From the NCBI GenBank assembly GCA_027605045.1, contig JAQFWX010000151.1, positions 16,122 through 80,121 on the forward strand: a DNA stretch of 64,000 bases, written 5' to 3'. Positions within the stretch are counted from its first letter, which is position 1. Each line of letters starts with the position of its first letter. The notes beneath the pieces were generated by a model that was given only the letters and a program-made list of their open reading frames with translations, was not told where the DNA came from and did not search any database. Shown here in pieces: positions 46,901 to 56,884 of the stretch. The translations under genes and the position numbers were made by a program. The DNA is from Phallus indusiatus (taxonomy: Eukaryota > Basidiomycota > Agaricomycetes > Phallales > Phallaceae).

Positions 46901-48280
46901 TTTCTACTCCCGAGGAAATTGCGGTCGTAGCTCAGCATCTTAGACCTTATACGCCCCCTTTATTGTTGGATCAATTTGGTAATTATGTTGTACAGTATGT
47001 TATTTTATGTCTTTGCTTCTTTTACTTGAACCTAAATTATGTTATTAGATGCTGCTTGCGCTTTGGAAGTCCCTATAGTGATTTTGTATTTGACGCTATG
47101 GTCGATCGGCTTTGGGAAGTCGCTCAAGGCAGATTTGGTGCAAGAAGTATTAGGACTTGTTTGGAAAGCCAATCGGTCACTCTTAGCCAACAGGTGGGTT
47201 ACATGCTTAGTTTTTTTTTCATGTAGGAGTCTGAGTTTTCTCTATCAGCGCCGTCTTGCAACGGCCGTAATCTTAAATTCTATACCCCTGGCAACTAACC
47301 CGAATGGTGCATTATTATTGACTTGGTTGCTTGATAATTCCGGGTTCCCTGGACGTTATAGACTTCTCGCTCCCCGGTTTACCCCTCATCTTTCCCATCT
47401 ATGCATCCACAAGTTGGCATCCCTTACTGTTTTGAGGATTATTAATCAGAAGGTAGAACCTGAGGCTTCTAAGGAGATCGTTCAAGCTCTCTTCCACTCT
47501 CCAAATGATCATGTGTTGACGGATGTTTTGGGCGATCAAGTTAATGGTGTGGCGGTTGTTCATAAAGTACTTACCAGTGCTTCTCTCGACCCAGCTGATA
47601 AACCGGCATTCCTTGAGGCAACTAAACGCGTTCTTATCGAGCTCAAGGTCATTGCTACGCAGGCTTACCGTCGTCTCATAGAGGAAGTTGGTTTACCCAT
47701 TCCTTCCTTCCAACCGCAATATTCTACCAACATTCCTCAACCGAAACAAAAAACTGTGAACAGTTCTGCTACGACGATGTCCCCCGCGTCGCCTTACAAT
47801 ATGGCCCCCGGATTCAATGCCGCAGATCCTTCCTTAGCGTCGATGATGGCTGCTTTGCAGTTACAGAACCCTGGTGGTGTGATGCCTCCCATGCTTCCTC
47901 AAGGCGGACCACCCCCGTTGCAAATCAATCCCAATTATCAAACCGGGAATAGAATGAGATCGACGGCGCCTTCGTCAGCAGCATTTTCACCGTCTAGTGA
48001 CCCTTTTAATCCATTTTCATTGCGTTCTCCTGAGTTCACGGGAGCTGCCCTTCCTGGCGCCCGGAACGCACAACGTCGAACGGCGGTTAGCCCTAGCACC
48101 GTACCTTTCAATGCTCAATCCCCTAGTCTCGCTCAAGCTGGTACTGCTTTAGGTATGAACCAAGGACAATACAATATCACTCCAGGAACACTCTCGCCAC
48201 AAGTTTACAATTCCTACATGTTCCAGATGTTCGGAAGTCAAAATACTCCCAATGTTGGAGCAGCGACGTTCCACAATTAA
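43946..48280 (+). CDS. Jsn1/Puf1-like RNA-binding protein with two RRMs and PUF repeats
   Basis: Post-transcriptional regulator related to yeast Jsn1/Puf1 and Puf2, which bind mRNAs for membrane or mitochondrial proteins. Start MSLSANDQGSFSRPSSGK; intron 1 starts after AAFAK and ends CACCCAG, joining in frame to ARELQSEQPLAV. A long Ser/Pro/Thr-rich N-terminal region precedes RRM1 (SLWIGNLDPTMTSETLIHVF, ECGFVNFVDQADAV) and RRM2 (ALWIGSIPSTTTPATIL, NCGF...VNFERLDDAVRA). Then come PUF repeats, e.g. HKNGTWAAQKIIDC, LLDQFGNYVVQY and RFGARSIRTCLES, ATAVILNSIPLATNPNGAL. The tail is rich in Pro/Gln/Met and ends NVGAATFHN. About 1,200 residues and roughly ten introns. Confidence 0.88.
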
Positions 48281-48766
48281 TTTAACGATATGATGACGAA
48301 TGCAAATGCGACACTCTTTCGAACTGGGTCATATATTCAAATTTTGTTTTTTTTTTCCTGCTGATATAACTATATATATATAAACGATATATTCTTTTTT
48401 TCCTCCTCTGTTATTGACTTAGCATATTTCCCCCCTCCACGCTCCTTCCTTAGAGTGGCCTTCAAACATCACGTATCATCTGGGTGTCGTCCAAAGCATA
48501 CGCGTTTATGCCTTATTTGTTAACGTTCTATTTTGCTGTCGGTCGCAAAACATGTCGCCTTGCCATTCTTGTTTTCTATCCACCTTTTTCCTACTATCTG
48601 TACTGTTTAGCGAATACATTGTCACTGGCTTCGGAACTTTTCCCAGTGTGACGTCGTGAAGTTGTCCGTTTGGATGCCGTACTTACTGGCTGACGCCGTC
48701 CTCCGATTCGTGGAAGTACAAAAACCAACGTTACTTGTCCCTTCAATGCCCATATTTTGAGAGGAT
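48281..48766. other. Spacer between the PUF gene and the next gene
   Basis: 486 bp, AT-rich with a T-run at 48345-48355 and a TATATATATA stretch near 48370. It should contain the PUF 3' UTR and the promoter of the following gene; no ORF of note. Confidence 0.45.
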
Positions 48767-49505
48767 ATGGGCAGCTCTTATTCCAAAGTTAAGCCTAAAA
48801 TTCCAAGAACTTTACCCAAGTCTGTTCAACCCAGCACAACTCCGAATCCGAATCATAAGACCGCGAACCCATGGGAGCTACGGCCTAAAGAACCCAAAGG
48901 GGAATGTGAGCGAAAATAACGTCTACCTTGTCAAAAGATCCCTCATATCCTTGTACTGATGGAACACATAGATGATAACAACAAAGATCTCTCACTTCTG
49001 GCCAATCTTCGACAAATAGGACAAGTAAATGTCGAGGCACCAGTGACTGTGCGCAAAACGGTACGATGAGTTTTCATTTCCTTAGCTGTTGACGTGGATA
49101 ATAATTGCGAATATTCTTTAGGGAGAGCAAATTTTGAATATGTACGAGATTCGAAAGATATCCGAGCAACAAGCTGCTTCGTCCAGTCCCATACCAAACT
49201 GCTTGTCTGCACCTTTACTAGCCAGTTTGTTAGACGATCGGAAATTCATGAATTCCCGAGCAGAGGTTGAGAAATTAGCAAGCAGATATAGCTTCGATCA
49301 CTCGCTATTAGAAAGTCTCGCCATGTTTGTTACTACTCCCAGTATTGGCGAAGGCACCATAACTCGAACGAAAAACACAAAAACAGGGGAAGAGAGGATG
49401 ACAATGACAGTAAATTCGCATTCGCTTTTTTCAGATAGGCATCTAGTTTTCTAAGCTATTATATTTTTTAGGCTACCTGGTCTGAACCATTATTAAAATC
49501 TTGAG
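48767..49505 (+). CDS. Small protein with N-myristoylation-type start, unrecognised
   Basis: The start MGSSYSKVKPK has glycine at 2 and serine at 6, the consensus for N-myristoylation, followed by basic residues that would help hold it to a membrane. Exons join through GTGAGC...ACATAG to NNKDLSLLANLRQIGQVNV, then GEQILNMYEIRKISEQQ, LSAPLLASLLDDRKFMNS, EVEKLASRYSFDHSLLESLA and TGEERMTMT, with a last exon ATWSEPLLKS. About 190 residues, mostly helical, without transmembrane segments. I do not recognise the family; it looks like a conserved fungal protein because the exon frames stay open and balanced. Confidence 0.6.
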
Positions 49506-49770
49506 TTGTGGTCGGTCGACTTTGGCCAGTTCAGGAATACGCTCCACTTGACATCCGTGAACAATAACAACCTTTATAGAATTTCAACCCGTGTACGTGT
49601 ACATACAAACAGAAGTAATAACAGACAGACTCAAGAATTAAACGACACTGACAAGGCAGGCTACTGCACATTGTGGAGTAACAAATCAAACAAACAAATA
49701 ATACAGCGAGAGAAGAAAAAGAAAACGGAATAAGTTAGGTGCGTTTGGTTATTGCCTACAACACGACTTT

Positions 49771-51063
49771 TTAGTGGACAACAGAAAACAGAGGACGGGA
49801 TTCCTGGCAAACCTTTCTGGGAGCTTTCTTAGGCGCGGTTCTAGTCTTAGATGTGGTTGCTTTCGCTGGTTTATTGCTGGACGTTCCAGTGAGAGTCTAG
49901 GAGCAATAATTAAACACATGTCGATAATGTAGAATCCGCGACAAACCTTCTTGGCTGGTGCACGTTTTGTGATTGGTTTCTTCGCTGCAGCAGGTGTTTT
50001 TGCAATGGGCTTTTTAGCAACCGGTGCTTTCTTTGTCTTTGTCGCGGGTTTTGCAGCAGGTTTCGCAGAGGGTTTAGCTACAGCTGCAGGCTTGGTGGTC
50101 TTGAATATATTCTTGTCAGTATCTGCTTCAGCCCCCTCAGAACTTACGTTAGCTCACCTTCTTAGCAGGCGCTGTGGCAGCCTGCGTCACGGTGAGCCAG
50201 CAAGAAATACCTTAAAAATGAAATCCTAACCTTTTTGGAAGGAGCCGGACGTTTAGTTGTTGCGGTAGTTGCACCGGTTTTTTTCGCGCGCGCGCTATTC
50301 GCGGCGACTGGTTTCTTCGACGGAGCTGGCTTCTTGGTAGCGGCAACGGGCTTCTTAGCAGGCTTAGGTTTGGAAGCCGCAACAGTGGCCGGTGCAGTGT
50401 TCTGAATAGAAAAGAGGAAAGCTATTACTGATATCGGAATTTTAGAAAACGCGAGACTTTACCTCTTTCTCCTTGTCTGAGCGGCCTTTAGCGAGTTTAA
50501 CTTTTCCGGAGGGCCCTGACGACGAGGAGATATTAGAGGAACGTGTATAAGATAACGACGACCGAAGTTGCAGATACCTTTAGGGAGGGAAAACAGGCCT
50601 TTCTCGGCGCCCTGGGCAATTGCTCGATTGATGTTTGTCACGGTGCTGGCTGATATGCTCAAGCCGTACTTCGTTTCGACGTATCTAACACGTTGAATAT
50701 GGCGGTCAAAACCAAAGGAAAAAGAGGAATCCATAACAAGCGAGACTGACTTCTTAATCGTGGGACGACTGACGCCAGCTCGAGATACGTCGGGATGAGC
50801 GATGATACATTCCTGCAAAAAGGGGTCAGCATGTTCCGCCCAATGACCTCCATCCCATGGAAAATATAAAAAATAAATGCTGCCATCGATATTCCGAAAG
50901 CAATAATGATGAATTCGAAGGTGCAGGCGCATGTGTTTGTAAGAAAAGGAGGGCGCAAAGGCATGTGGTTCTGGATTGTTACCTTGATCATTTCGGCGAA
51001 TGAAGGATGTGTGGGTGCGGGTTGTTTCTTCTTGGATTGTGCGAGTTTCTTAGGCGACGACAT
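49771..51063 (-). CDS. Histone H1 (linker histone), copy 1
   Basis: Binds linker DNA and compacts chromatin. Start MSSPKKLAQSKKKQPAPTHPSFAEMIK; the globular winged-helix (H15) continues over further exons as ECIIAHPDVSRAGVSRPTIKK, YVETKYGLSISASTVTNIN, RAIAQGAEKGLFSLPKG and PSGKVKLAKGR. The C-terminal tail is Lys/Ala/Pro-rich (KPKPAKKPVAATKKPAPSKK, KPAAKPATKTKKAPVAKK), split by several introns. Stop at 49771. Upstream lie a TATAAA (51197-51202) and a perfect CACGTG palindrome. A second H1 gene of the same structure is 3 kb away in the opposite orientation. Confidence 0.93.
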
Positions 51064-51196
51064 GGCAGATATACCAAACGAATGGATGTGTTGTGAATAC
51101 GCGAGGAGTGTGGCCGGGAAGGTAGGTGTGCCGCAAGCTGGTGTCTGTAGATGGGGAGTAACCGTGTAAGGGGGGAGTAAGCAGTCATCGACGCTA

Positions 51197-51202
51197 TTTA
51201 TA
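51197..51202 (-). promoter_or_regulatory. TATA box of histone H1 copy 1
   Basis: TATAAA on the minus strand, about 134 bp before the start codon, between the palindromic E-box and the gene. Confidence 0.5.
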
Positions 51203-51220
51203 AAGGATTTCGACGAAACC

Positions 51221-51236
51221 TGCGTCACGTGACGCA
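51221..51236. promoter_or_regulatory. Palindromic CACGTG element of histone H1 copy 1
   Basis: TGCGTCACGTGACGCA is a perfect 16-bp palindrome centred on an E-box, 157 bp upstream of the H1 start codon. It is the type of site bound by bHLH or bZIP dimers (TCACGTGA as for Cbf1-like factors). The other H1 gene has a comparable element at nearly the same distance. Confidence 0.6.
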
Positions 51237-51279
51237 TTTGTGGGACGCAACTCGAAAATCGACTTTGACAATGCATATA

Positions 51280-51850
51280 TCAGTTATTTCGTATATCATT
51301 TATATTTTTATATTTTAGATACAAAATATTATTCGCACAATACAAATTGTCCTCCGTCGGAATTGCCAGCCGCTTTCCGTGGATAATTGATAATTCACCG
51401 TAGCCATAATTGTAGTGAATATTGAAAGCCAACTCCGCCAGCGTCCAAGGAACAGCGTTTATTTCACAATCCAAATCCACAAATCCACCGAGACAATGGA
51501 ACTTCTCCAAACGGATGATTCCACCATTTATTGGTCATTGTGCTTCGCCATGGCATTTGCCTTGTCGAAGTTGCTCAAGCCACAAAGGTAGAACAAGCTG
51601 TACAAACTTTGTGCACAAATCAATCGCTGACTCGCACATGACGTAGTCTCGTTCATCCCCTTCTCCTCGGCCGTCAAGCAGATGTAGCTCGCGTTCGAAT
51701 GCCGTCAGAGTCTCCAGTATATAGAAATTATACTACGGGCACCATTGGAAGAGTGTGTTTCGGTTTGCCAATCTACCCTCGCCAAATCATCTAAGAGTCT
51801 CGCTTGCTTGACAGCTACCTGAACGACCGAAACCTGAAGTCAGGACTTTA
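51280..51850 (-). pseudogene. Decayed gene, unrecognised, with stop codon and frameshift
   Basis: A long minus-strand reading frame is interrupted by one TGA at 51535-51537, between KCHGEAQ and PINGGIIRLEKF; TGG to TGA would explain it. After it the frame reads FHCLGGFVDLDCEINAVPW and TLAELAFNIHYNYGYGELS. Before it are LETLTAFERELHLLDG and LCTKFVQLVLPLWLEQL. Still further upstream, KQARLLDDLARVDWQ is in another frame. The residue pattern suggests a real former protein, but I do not recognise the family. It lies between histone H1 copy 1 and the AMP-binding gene. Confidence 0.5.
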
Positions 51851-51866
51851 TCCGACATTGTCTTAA

Positions 51867-53789
51867 ATGGCAAAAGTAATGCCAAACGATTATGGTCAAA
51901 AGTCGTGAGTCTGCTCACGAAAGAGTGTTCAAGGCACTAACAACGCAGCTTGCCAGATCACCAACGCCGAATTATTGGAACAAGCTGAAAGTCTGGGGAA
52001 TGGTTTGGTCCAAGTAGCTGGTTTAGTCCCAAAAGAATCTTCCGCGCTATTGCTCCTGAAGGACAGTCTAGGTATGTATGTATTGGTGTTGACCGTACAT
52101 AGAAAAGAGGTGACTGATATTTTGCCAAGAATTTTTAATAACGGACCTGGCCCTTTCGTTGGTCTCGGTGGTGTCCTTCACATTATCCACGCCCTCTTTA
52201 CTTTCGAAAACTCTGGATCGTCACACTCCATCAACCATATTCATTGATCATTCCTTGCTCGAAACATTGCTTGAGCACATTACGGATGTCCATCAATCAA
52301 CCCACCACTCCATTATCGTATTTGGCGATGAAAAACAAATGTCTGTGTCTCTCTCGCAGAAACTTGGCATCCGAATTTTACGCTGGGAAGATATCTTAGA
52401 AAAAGGCAAGACGGTTCCAAAACTTATAATTCCTCCAATTGGTATACCCCTTTTAGTTACTCTCCATGCCAGTCTGATTTTCCTCCAAAGATTGTAAAGA
52501 CGTATTCACCATATCTCTTCACGAAAACTCTGAAGGGGTTGGTTTCGTTTCTCTATTTGTTCACCAGTTTCTTATCTTGTTATAGAATTTGGAAGGAACC
52601 CAATTATCTCATATTGTATGTCAGCTCCTCTGTAAAATATCACTCACACCGACTCATCCCCTCTTCTGAAAGAATGCGACCGCTGGCATAACATCAGCTA
52701 GACTGCTTTTTCCCCTCAACGATGGAATATCTTCTATCGACACGCTTTTGTCTACATTTCCTTTGTCAACAGCACTTGGCCGTGCTTTATTGTATATGGC
52801 GTTGTATGAAGGTAACAAAACAGTAGTAATTATTGATCTTGCTTTAACTCAGTTGACATGGATTTGTTCTCTTAGGGGCTAGTTACAGCTCATTGACCTC
52901 CTCCTCTGACGAAAGTGAGCTGACCTAACCCTTTCCGAAACCGCTATTTACGTTGTACTTAGACAGAATGGAACCAACCCTGGACGAAATACTGAGCTTC
53001 TGTAAAGAACACACGATCTTTCCGACTATAATGGCACTGTAGGTCGTCGTCGCGACCACTATGTCTAGCCGGTGTATTGATTGTCGTATATAGTCACTTT
53101 TCCCAGGTGCAAGAACTAACGCGACGCGTGTTAAAGGTTGCTAAAAGTAATCCTTTGTACCCATTGGGCTGGCGCCATAAACTGGCAGGGCTCGTGTCGG
53201 GGTTCCTCACCAAGACCTCATTCTGGGATAACCTCGTTTGGGGGAAAGCTCGAGCAAAGGAGCTAGATGTGTTAGATTCGAGTCTGAGAGGAATAGTCAT
53301 GTCAAATGGTAAAGTTGCTCATGTCTTTTGCGCAAAACTGTCGTCGACGTATGTATTATCCACAGGTCAGTTCGATGCGACTGATGTCGACGAGGCAAGA
53401 ATATCTTTATCTGTGCCCCTTATCTCCACGTATAGTCACCCGCTCGTTTGCGGTCCGGTCCTCATGCTGCATCCTTTGGACTTGCAATCTTTCCCTCATA
53501 GAAAGGGTACAGTTGCCCACATAGGTGGACCCGCGCCGAACGTGGAAGTCAAACTTGGAAGCGTTGATGACAATAGCGTTGAGCAGGGATCGGACCCTTT
53601 CGGAGAGGTATGGAATCGTTGATCTTGTTTTTGCATTATGATTGATATGTTGAAACACAGCTTTTTTTCCGTGGACCTTCAGTTGGAGTCCCCCTGTCCG
53701 ATGGGCAGACGTCCCCAGAAGAATGGATATCAAGTGGAAGGAAGGCGCGTGTGCAGAAAAATGGCACGATTGTTTTGTCTCAAGAATAA
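51867..53789 (+). CDS. AMP-binding (acyl-CoA synthetase-like) protein with degenerate P-loop
   Basis: Member of the ANL adenylating superfamily resembling long-chain acyl-CoA synthetases. Start MAKVMPNDYGQK; exons read NAELLEQAESLGNGLVQVAG, LVPKESSALLLLKDS, ALDRHTPSTIFIDHSLLETL-like, SHHNATAGITSARLLFP-like, PLSTALGRALLYMALYEGASY, then NPLYPLGWRHKLAGLVSGFL and GTVAHIGGPAPNVEVKLGSV. The last exon gives GPSVGVPLSDGQTSPEEW before the stop at 53789. Where other members have TSGTTGxPK, the joined exons read ENSEG/NLEGTQLSH, so the phosphate-binding loop is not conserved. About 580 residues, shorter than full LACS. About ten introns. It could be inactive or have changed chemistry. Confidence 0.7.
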
Positions 53790-54114
53790 AGTTTTATTGT
53801 ACATAAGCCTTTTTGGACGCAATATGAACACGAACGCGGTTGTCCCGCGCATGTCACGGTTTGTGCGTCCAAACGTCACGCGTTATGCGCGTAGTCACCT
53901 TTACAATTGGAAAAATAAGGTTTAAGTTTCGGACAATTCAGGTCACGTGCCTCACGTGACCGTAGGTATATTATATGGGCTTGTCGCGTCTCGTGTTTCA
54001 AATTCCTCCTTCGCCAGAAGACCCACTTCCCCCTCTTAGTGCTCCCCTCTCGATTCCCCTCCCTTCCCCGCATATTTCTATATACTTCTGTGGTATAACA
54101 GTTAAGCATAAACA
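53790..54114 (+). promoter_or_regulatory. Promoter of histone H1 copy 2
   Basis: 325 bp holding an ACGCGT hexamer at 53878-53883, the palindromic CACGTG pair, a TATA-like TATATTATAT at 53967-53976, and a pyrimidine-rich leader (CCACTTCCCCCTCTTAGTGC onward) before the start codon. Confidence 0.5.
53941..53961. promoter_or_regulatory. Paired palindromic CACGTG element of histone H1 copy 2
   Basis: GGTCACGTG, three bases, then CACGTGACC: an inverted repeat in which each arm holds an E-box. It ends 153 bp before the H1 start codon, and the TATA-like sequence follows five bases later. Confidence 0.6.
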
Positions 54115-55176
54115 ATGTCTATCAGTAGTGACGTTAAGGTCAAGAAGAAAGCTTCACCCGGCAAGTCGAAGACTCAGACCGCCGCCACCAAAACGAAGCT
54201 AGCAACCAAAATTCCCTCTCACCCTCCTTTCGCAGAAATTATCAAGGTAAAAAGACTCTCATATAACCTCTATACTCCGTCTCACATAGTTTAGGAATGT
54301 ATTGCTGACACCAAAGATCGCTCTGGAGTCAGCAGACCTACTATCAAGAAGTTTATTGAAGAGAAATACAAGATGGAAGTTACACCGACAGTTATTAGTA
54401 ACATTAATCGATGTATAGCTTCGGGCGCAGAAAAAGGTGTTTTTGTGCTCCCTAAAGGTGCGTCAGCTCATCAGAATTCAACTTCGAATGTTGCTGATTG
54501 ATCGACAATGCTCCTTAGGTCCGTCGGGAAAAGTGCGTGTCATGTGTGTTTAACCAAGTCGGTTTACCAATACTCCGCTTTGATTTAAGGTCAAACTCGC
54601 TCCCAAGAAGACCTCGTCTGATGCAGCAAAAGAGGTTGGTGTACTTTCTTTTACTGGAAGTTGTCTCACTCCTTACAGAATGCAAAGCCGACGAAGGTCA
54701 ACGCGCCCGCGAAAGCGGAAAAGGTGCGCCCCTACACTTTTCCTTGTTACTACGTAATAAATACGTTCGCTGTAGACCGTCAAACCAAAGGCGCCTGCTG
54801 CCAAGCCTGCCCCTCTTAAAGCCAAAACTACCGCTAAAACGAGCTCTCCTAAAGTTAAGAAAGTAACTTCGACCGCAGCCAAGCCTACTAAGAAGAAATC
54901 TTCGAAGAGCGCGCCCAGTGCGAAAAAGGTGCCATTAGAATTTTATTTGATTTGGATGACGAATATAAACGAGGTGTTTTAGGTTTTGACTGGCGAAGCG
55001 AAAAACAAACCGCCGAAAGCAAAGGCGACTGCCAAGACGCAGAAAAAGGCTGCGTCTGTCGGAGGTAAAAGCAAGGTAAAGTATATTACAGTGTTTAGTT
55101 GTTTTTTTAACATGTTTTCTGTGCAATGTAGCCTGCCTCGGGAACAAGAGCCAGCAAGTCGACCTCGGAGAAATGA
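54115..55176 (+). CDS. Histone H1 (linker histone), copy 2
   Basis: Same architecture as copy 1. Start MSISSDVKVKKKASPGKSK; globular domain HPPFAEIIK / ECIADTKDRSGVSRPTIKKF, EEKYKMEVTPTVISNINR and CIASGAEKGVFVLPKG / PSGKVKLAPKK. The tail exons, each short and separated by introns of about 50 bp, are Lys/Ala/Pro-rich (KAPAAKPAPLKAKTTAKT, KPTKKKSSKSAPSAKK) and end ASGTRASKSTSEK at 55176. Introns fall at corresponding sites in both H1 genes (after the FAE(M/I)IK segment and after LPKG), showing gene duplication. The two proteins differ widely outside conserved positions, so the duplication is not recent. Confidence 0.93.
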
Positions 55177-55357
55177 AAGATCTCGCTATAGACGTCTGTT
55201 CTATTCTGTTCTGTTCTTCCTGTACGCGTTCGCCTTGTTACTATGTAGTAGTTTATTCCAGATTTCTGAGGCTATCCTGTGTACTATTACAATTTACTAT
55301 ACTTTATCTTCCGTGTTTACCGTATACACGAATTATCTTTGTTTTGTTTTTCAAAAA

Positions 55358-56775
55358 TTATTTACAAACGGCTTTCCAAATTCGCACTGCTACCTCAAGT
55401 AACCAAAGCTCCTCATCTCCGCCATCCCCAAGTGCTTTATCAGCCTCAGCGAAAGCGAATGCACACTTGCTTTTTTGTAGTGAAGTTAAAGTCGGATGGA
55501 GTATTATTACATCGTGCAACTAAGAAAAAATGAGATGAGCAAAACTAAGTAGTGCAATGAATGACAATTTCGGTACCTGTAATAGAAGTTGTCCAATTCC
55601 CCAAGCCTGTCTTATGAGGCTTCTCACTTCCGTCCTAACCTCCTCAAGCGACCTGGCACGCCGGGAGCTATCCGTGTCCATTCCAGTCTCATCGATGATG
55701 TCCACACCGAGTCGTTGAACAAATGATTGGACAATATCTGCGGGAATAGTTCCCGCTATTTCCTCGATATCGCGTACCGTTATAGGAAGCGAAGGCGAGG
55801 CCAACGAAAGACGATAACTAGACTGGAGATAGGTGATTGATTTTCGCAAATCACCACCGGACACTTGTATCAGAGCAGATATAACCTGAATATATTTTCA
55901 GGAAGAGCGTTTCAGCATCATTAGGATTGCTTACATCTGGAGTAATTGGGATAGATTCTTGAGAAGCAATGTATTCCAGCCGACTTCTAGTGGAGTCGTC
56001 GCTCAGGGGAGTAAATCGAAATTTTGAACATCGAGAGGCTAGAGGTTCAATGATTCTAAACAAATAGGAATGAGCCACTATAGACAAAAAAAATTGAAAT
56101 CTACCTTGTGACATAATTGCAAACCAAGCAAAAGCGAGTGATACGTGCATAAGTTTCCATGATGCGCCTCAGAGCGGCTTGAGCATCTTGAGTCATCGAG
56201 TCAGCTTCGTCTAGTATAATAATTTTATATGGAGGGTATGGGTAGCTTTGGCCGTCGGACGAGACCGTGATCGCTCGAGGGGTTTGTTTAGCAAAAGTTT
56301 TGATTTTCTCTCGAACAACTGCGATACCACGTTCATCCGAGGCATTTAATTCCAGCACGCGACTTCTGAAATTATCAGGTCTGAATGTAAATCTCCGTTA
56401 GTATTTCGTATATTCAGTGAACTTTGATTATAGATTACCCATAAAGTTGTCTGGCCAAAGCGAGGATTGTAGATGTTTTTCCTGTTCCGGGAGGACCATA
56501 GAACAGCATATGGGGGAGCTGTTCAAGACAGTGAGAAATGATGCTTTCACGTATCAACATGGGACATCCATACATTACTCGACGTTAAGGTTTTTCTCAG
56601 AACTGCGACAGTATGCTCCTGTGATGAAACATCGTCAATGGTTTTGGGTCGACTAAGCCATAATTAGATATAAGCAAAATGAGATGAGTCGAATGGGTTA
56701 CTATTTTTCCACCCAGGGCTGCGATTGAGGTTCGATTTGCGCCTTAGATATTGCCTGAGGCTGTCTCAAAAACAT
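55358..56775 (-). CDS. RFC2: Replication factor C subunit, RFC4 (yeast Rfc2) type
   Basis: AAA+ clamp-loader subunit that opens PCNA at primer junctions. Start [20 protein letters not shown]; an intron lies inside [13 protein letters not shown]. Next exons: [16 protein letters not shown] (Walker A), [23 protein letters not shown] (Walker B), [34 protein letters not shown] with the SRC arginine finger, [15 protein letters not shown], and a C-terminal collar ending [26 protein letters not shown] and IWKAVCK at 55358. The NASDERGI and [11 protein letters not shown] wording places it with human RFC4/yeast Rfc2. Divergent from CAF-1 by 109 bp. Confidence 0.92.
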
Positions 56776-56884
56776 GATATGTGATCGGGGTGTGCTAAAA
56801 GTAACGCGTTGTCACACCGCGTTGTCTCTTGGCCCATCTGTTGTAACTGAACCCGCCAGACGGCCAACTCACATATTGTACATC
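56776..56884. promoter_or_regulatory. Shared divergent promoter of RFC2 and CAF-1 large subunit
   Basis: Only 109 bp separate the start codons. It holds ACGCGT at 56804-56809, a second CACCGCG-type GC-rich site near 56815, and GAACCCGCC near 56851 which resembles an E2F-type core on the other strand. All would suit G1/S expression of both genes; this is inference. Confidence 0.5.
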
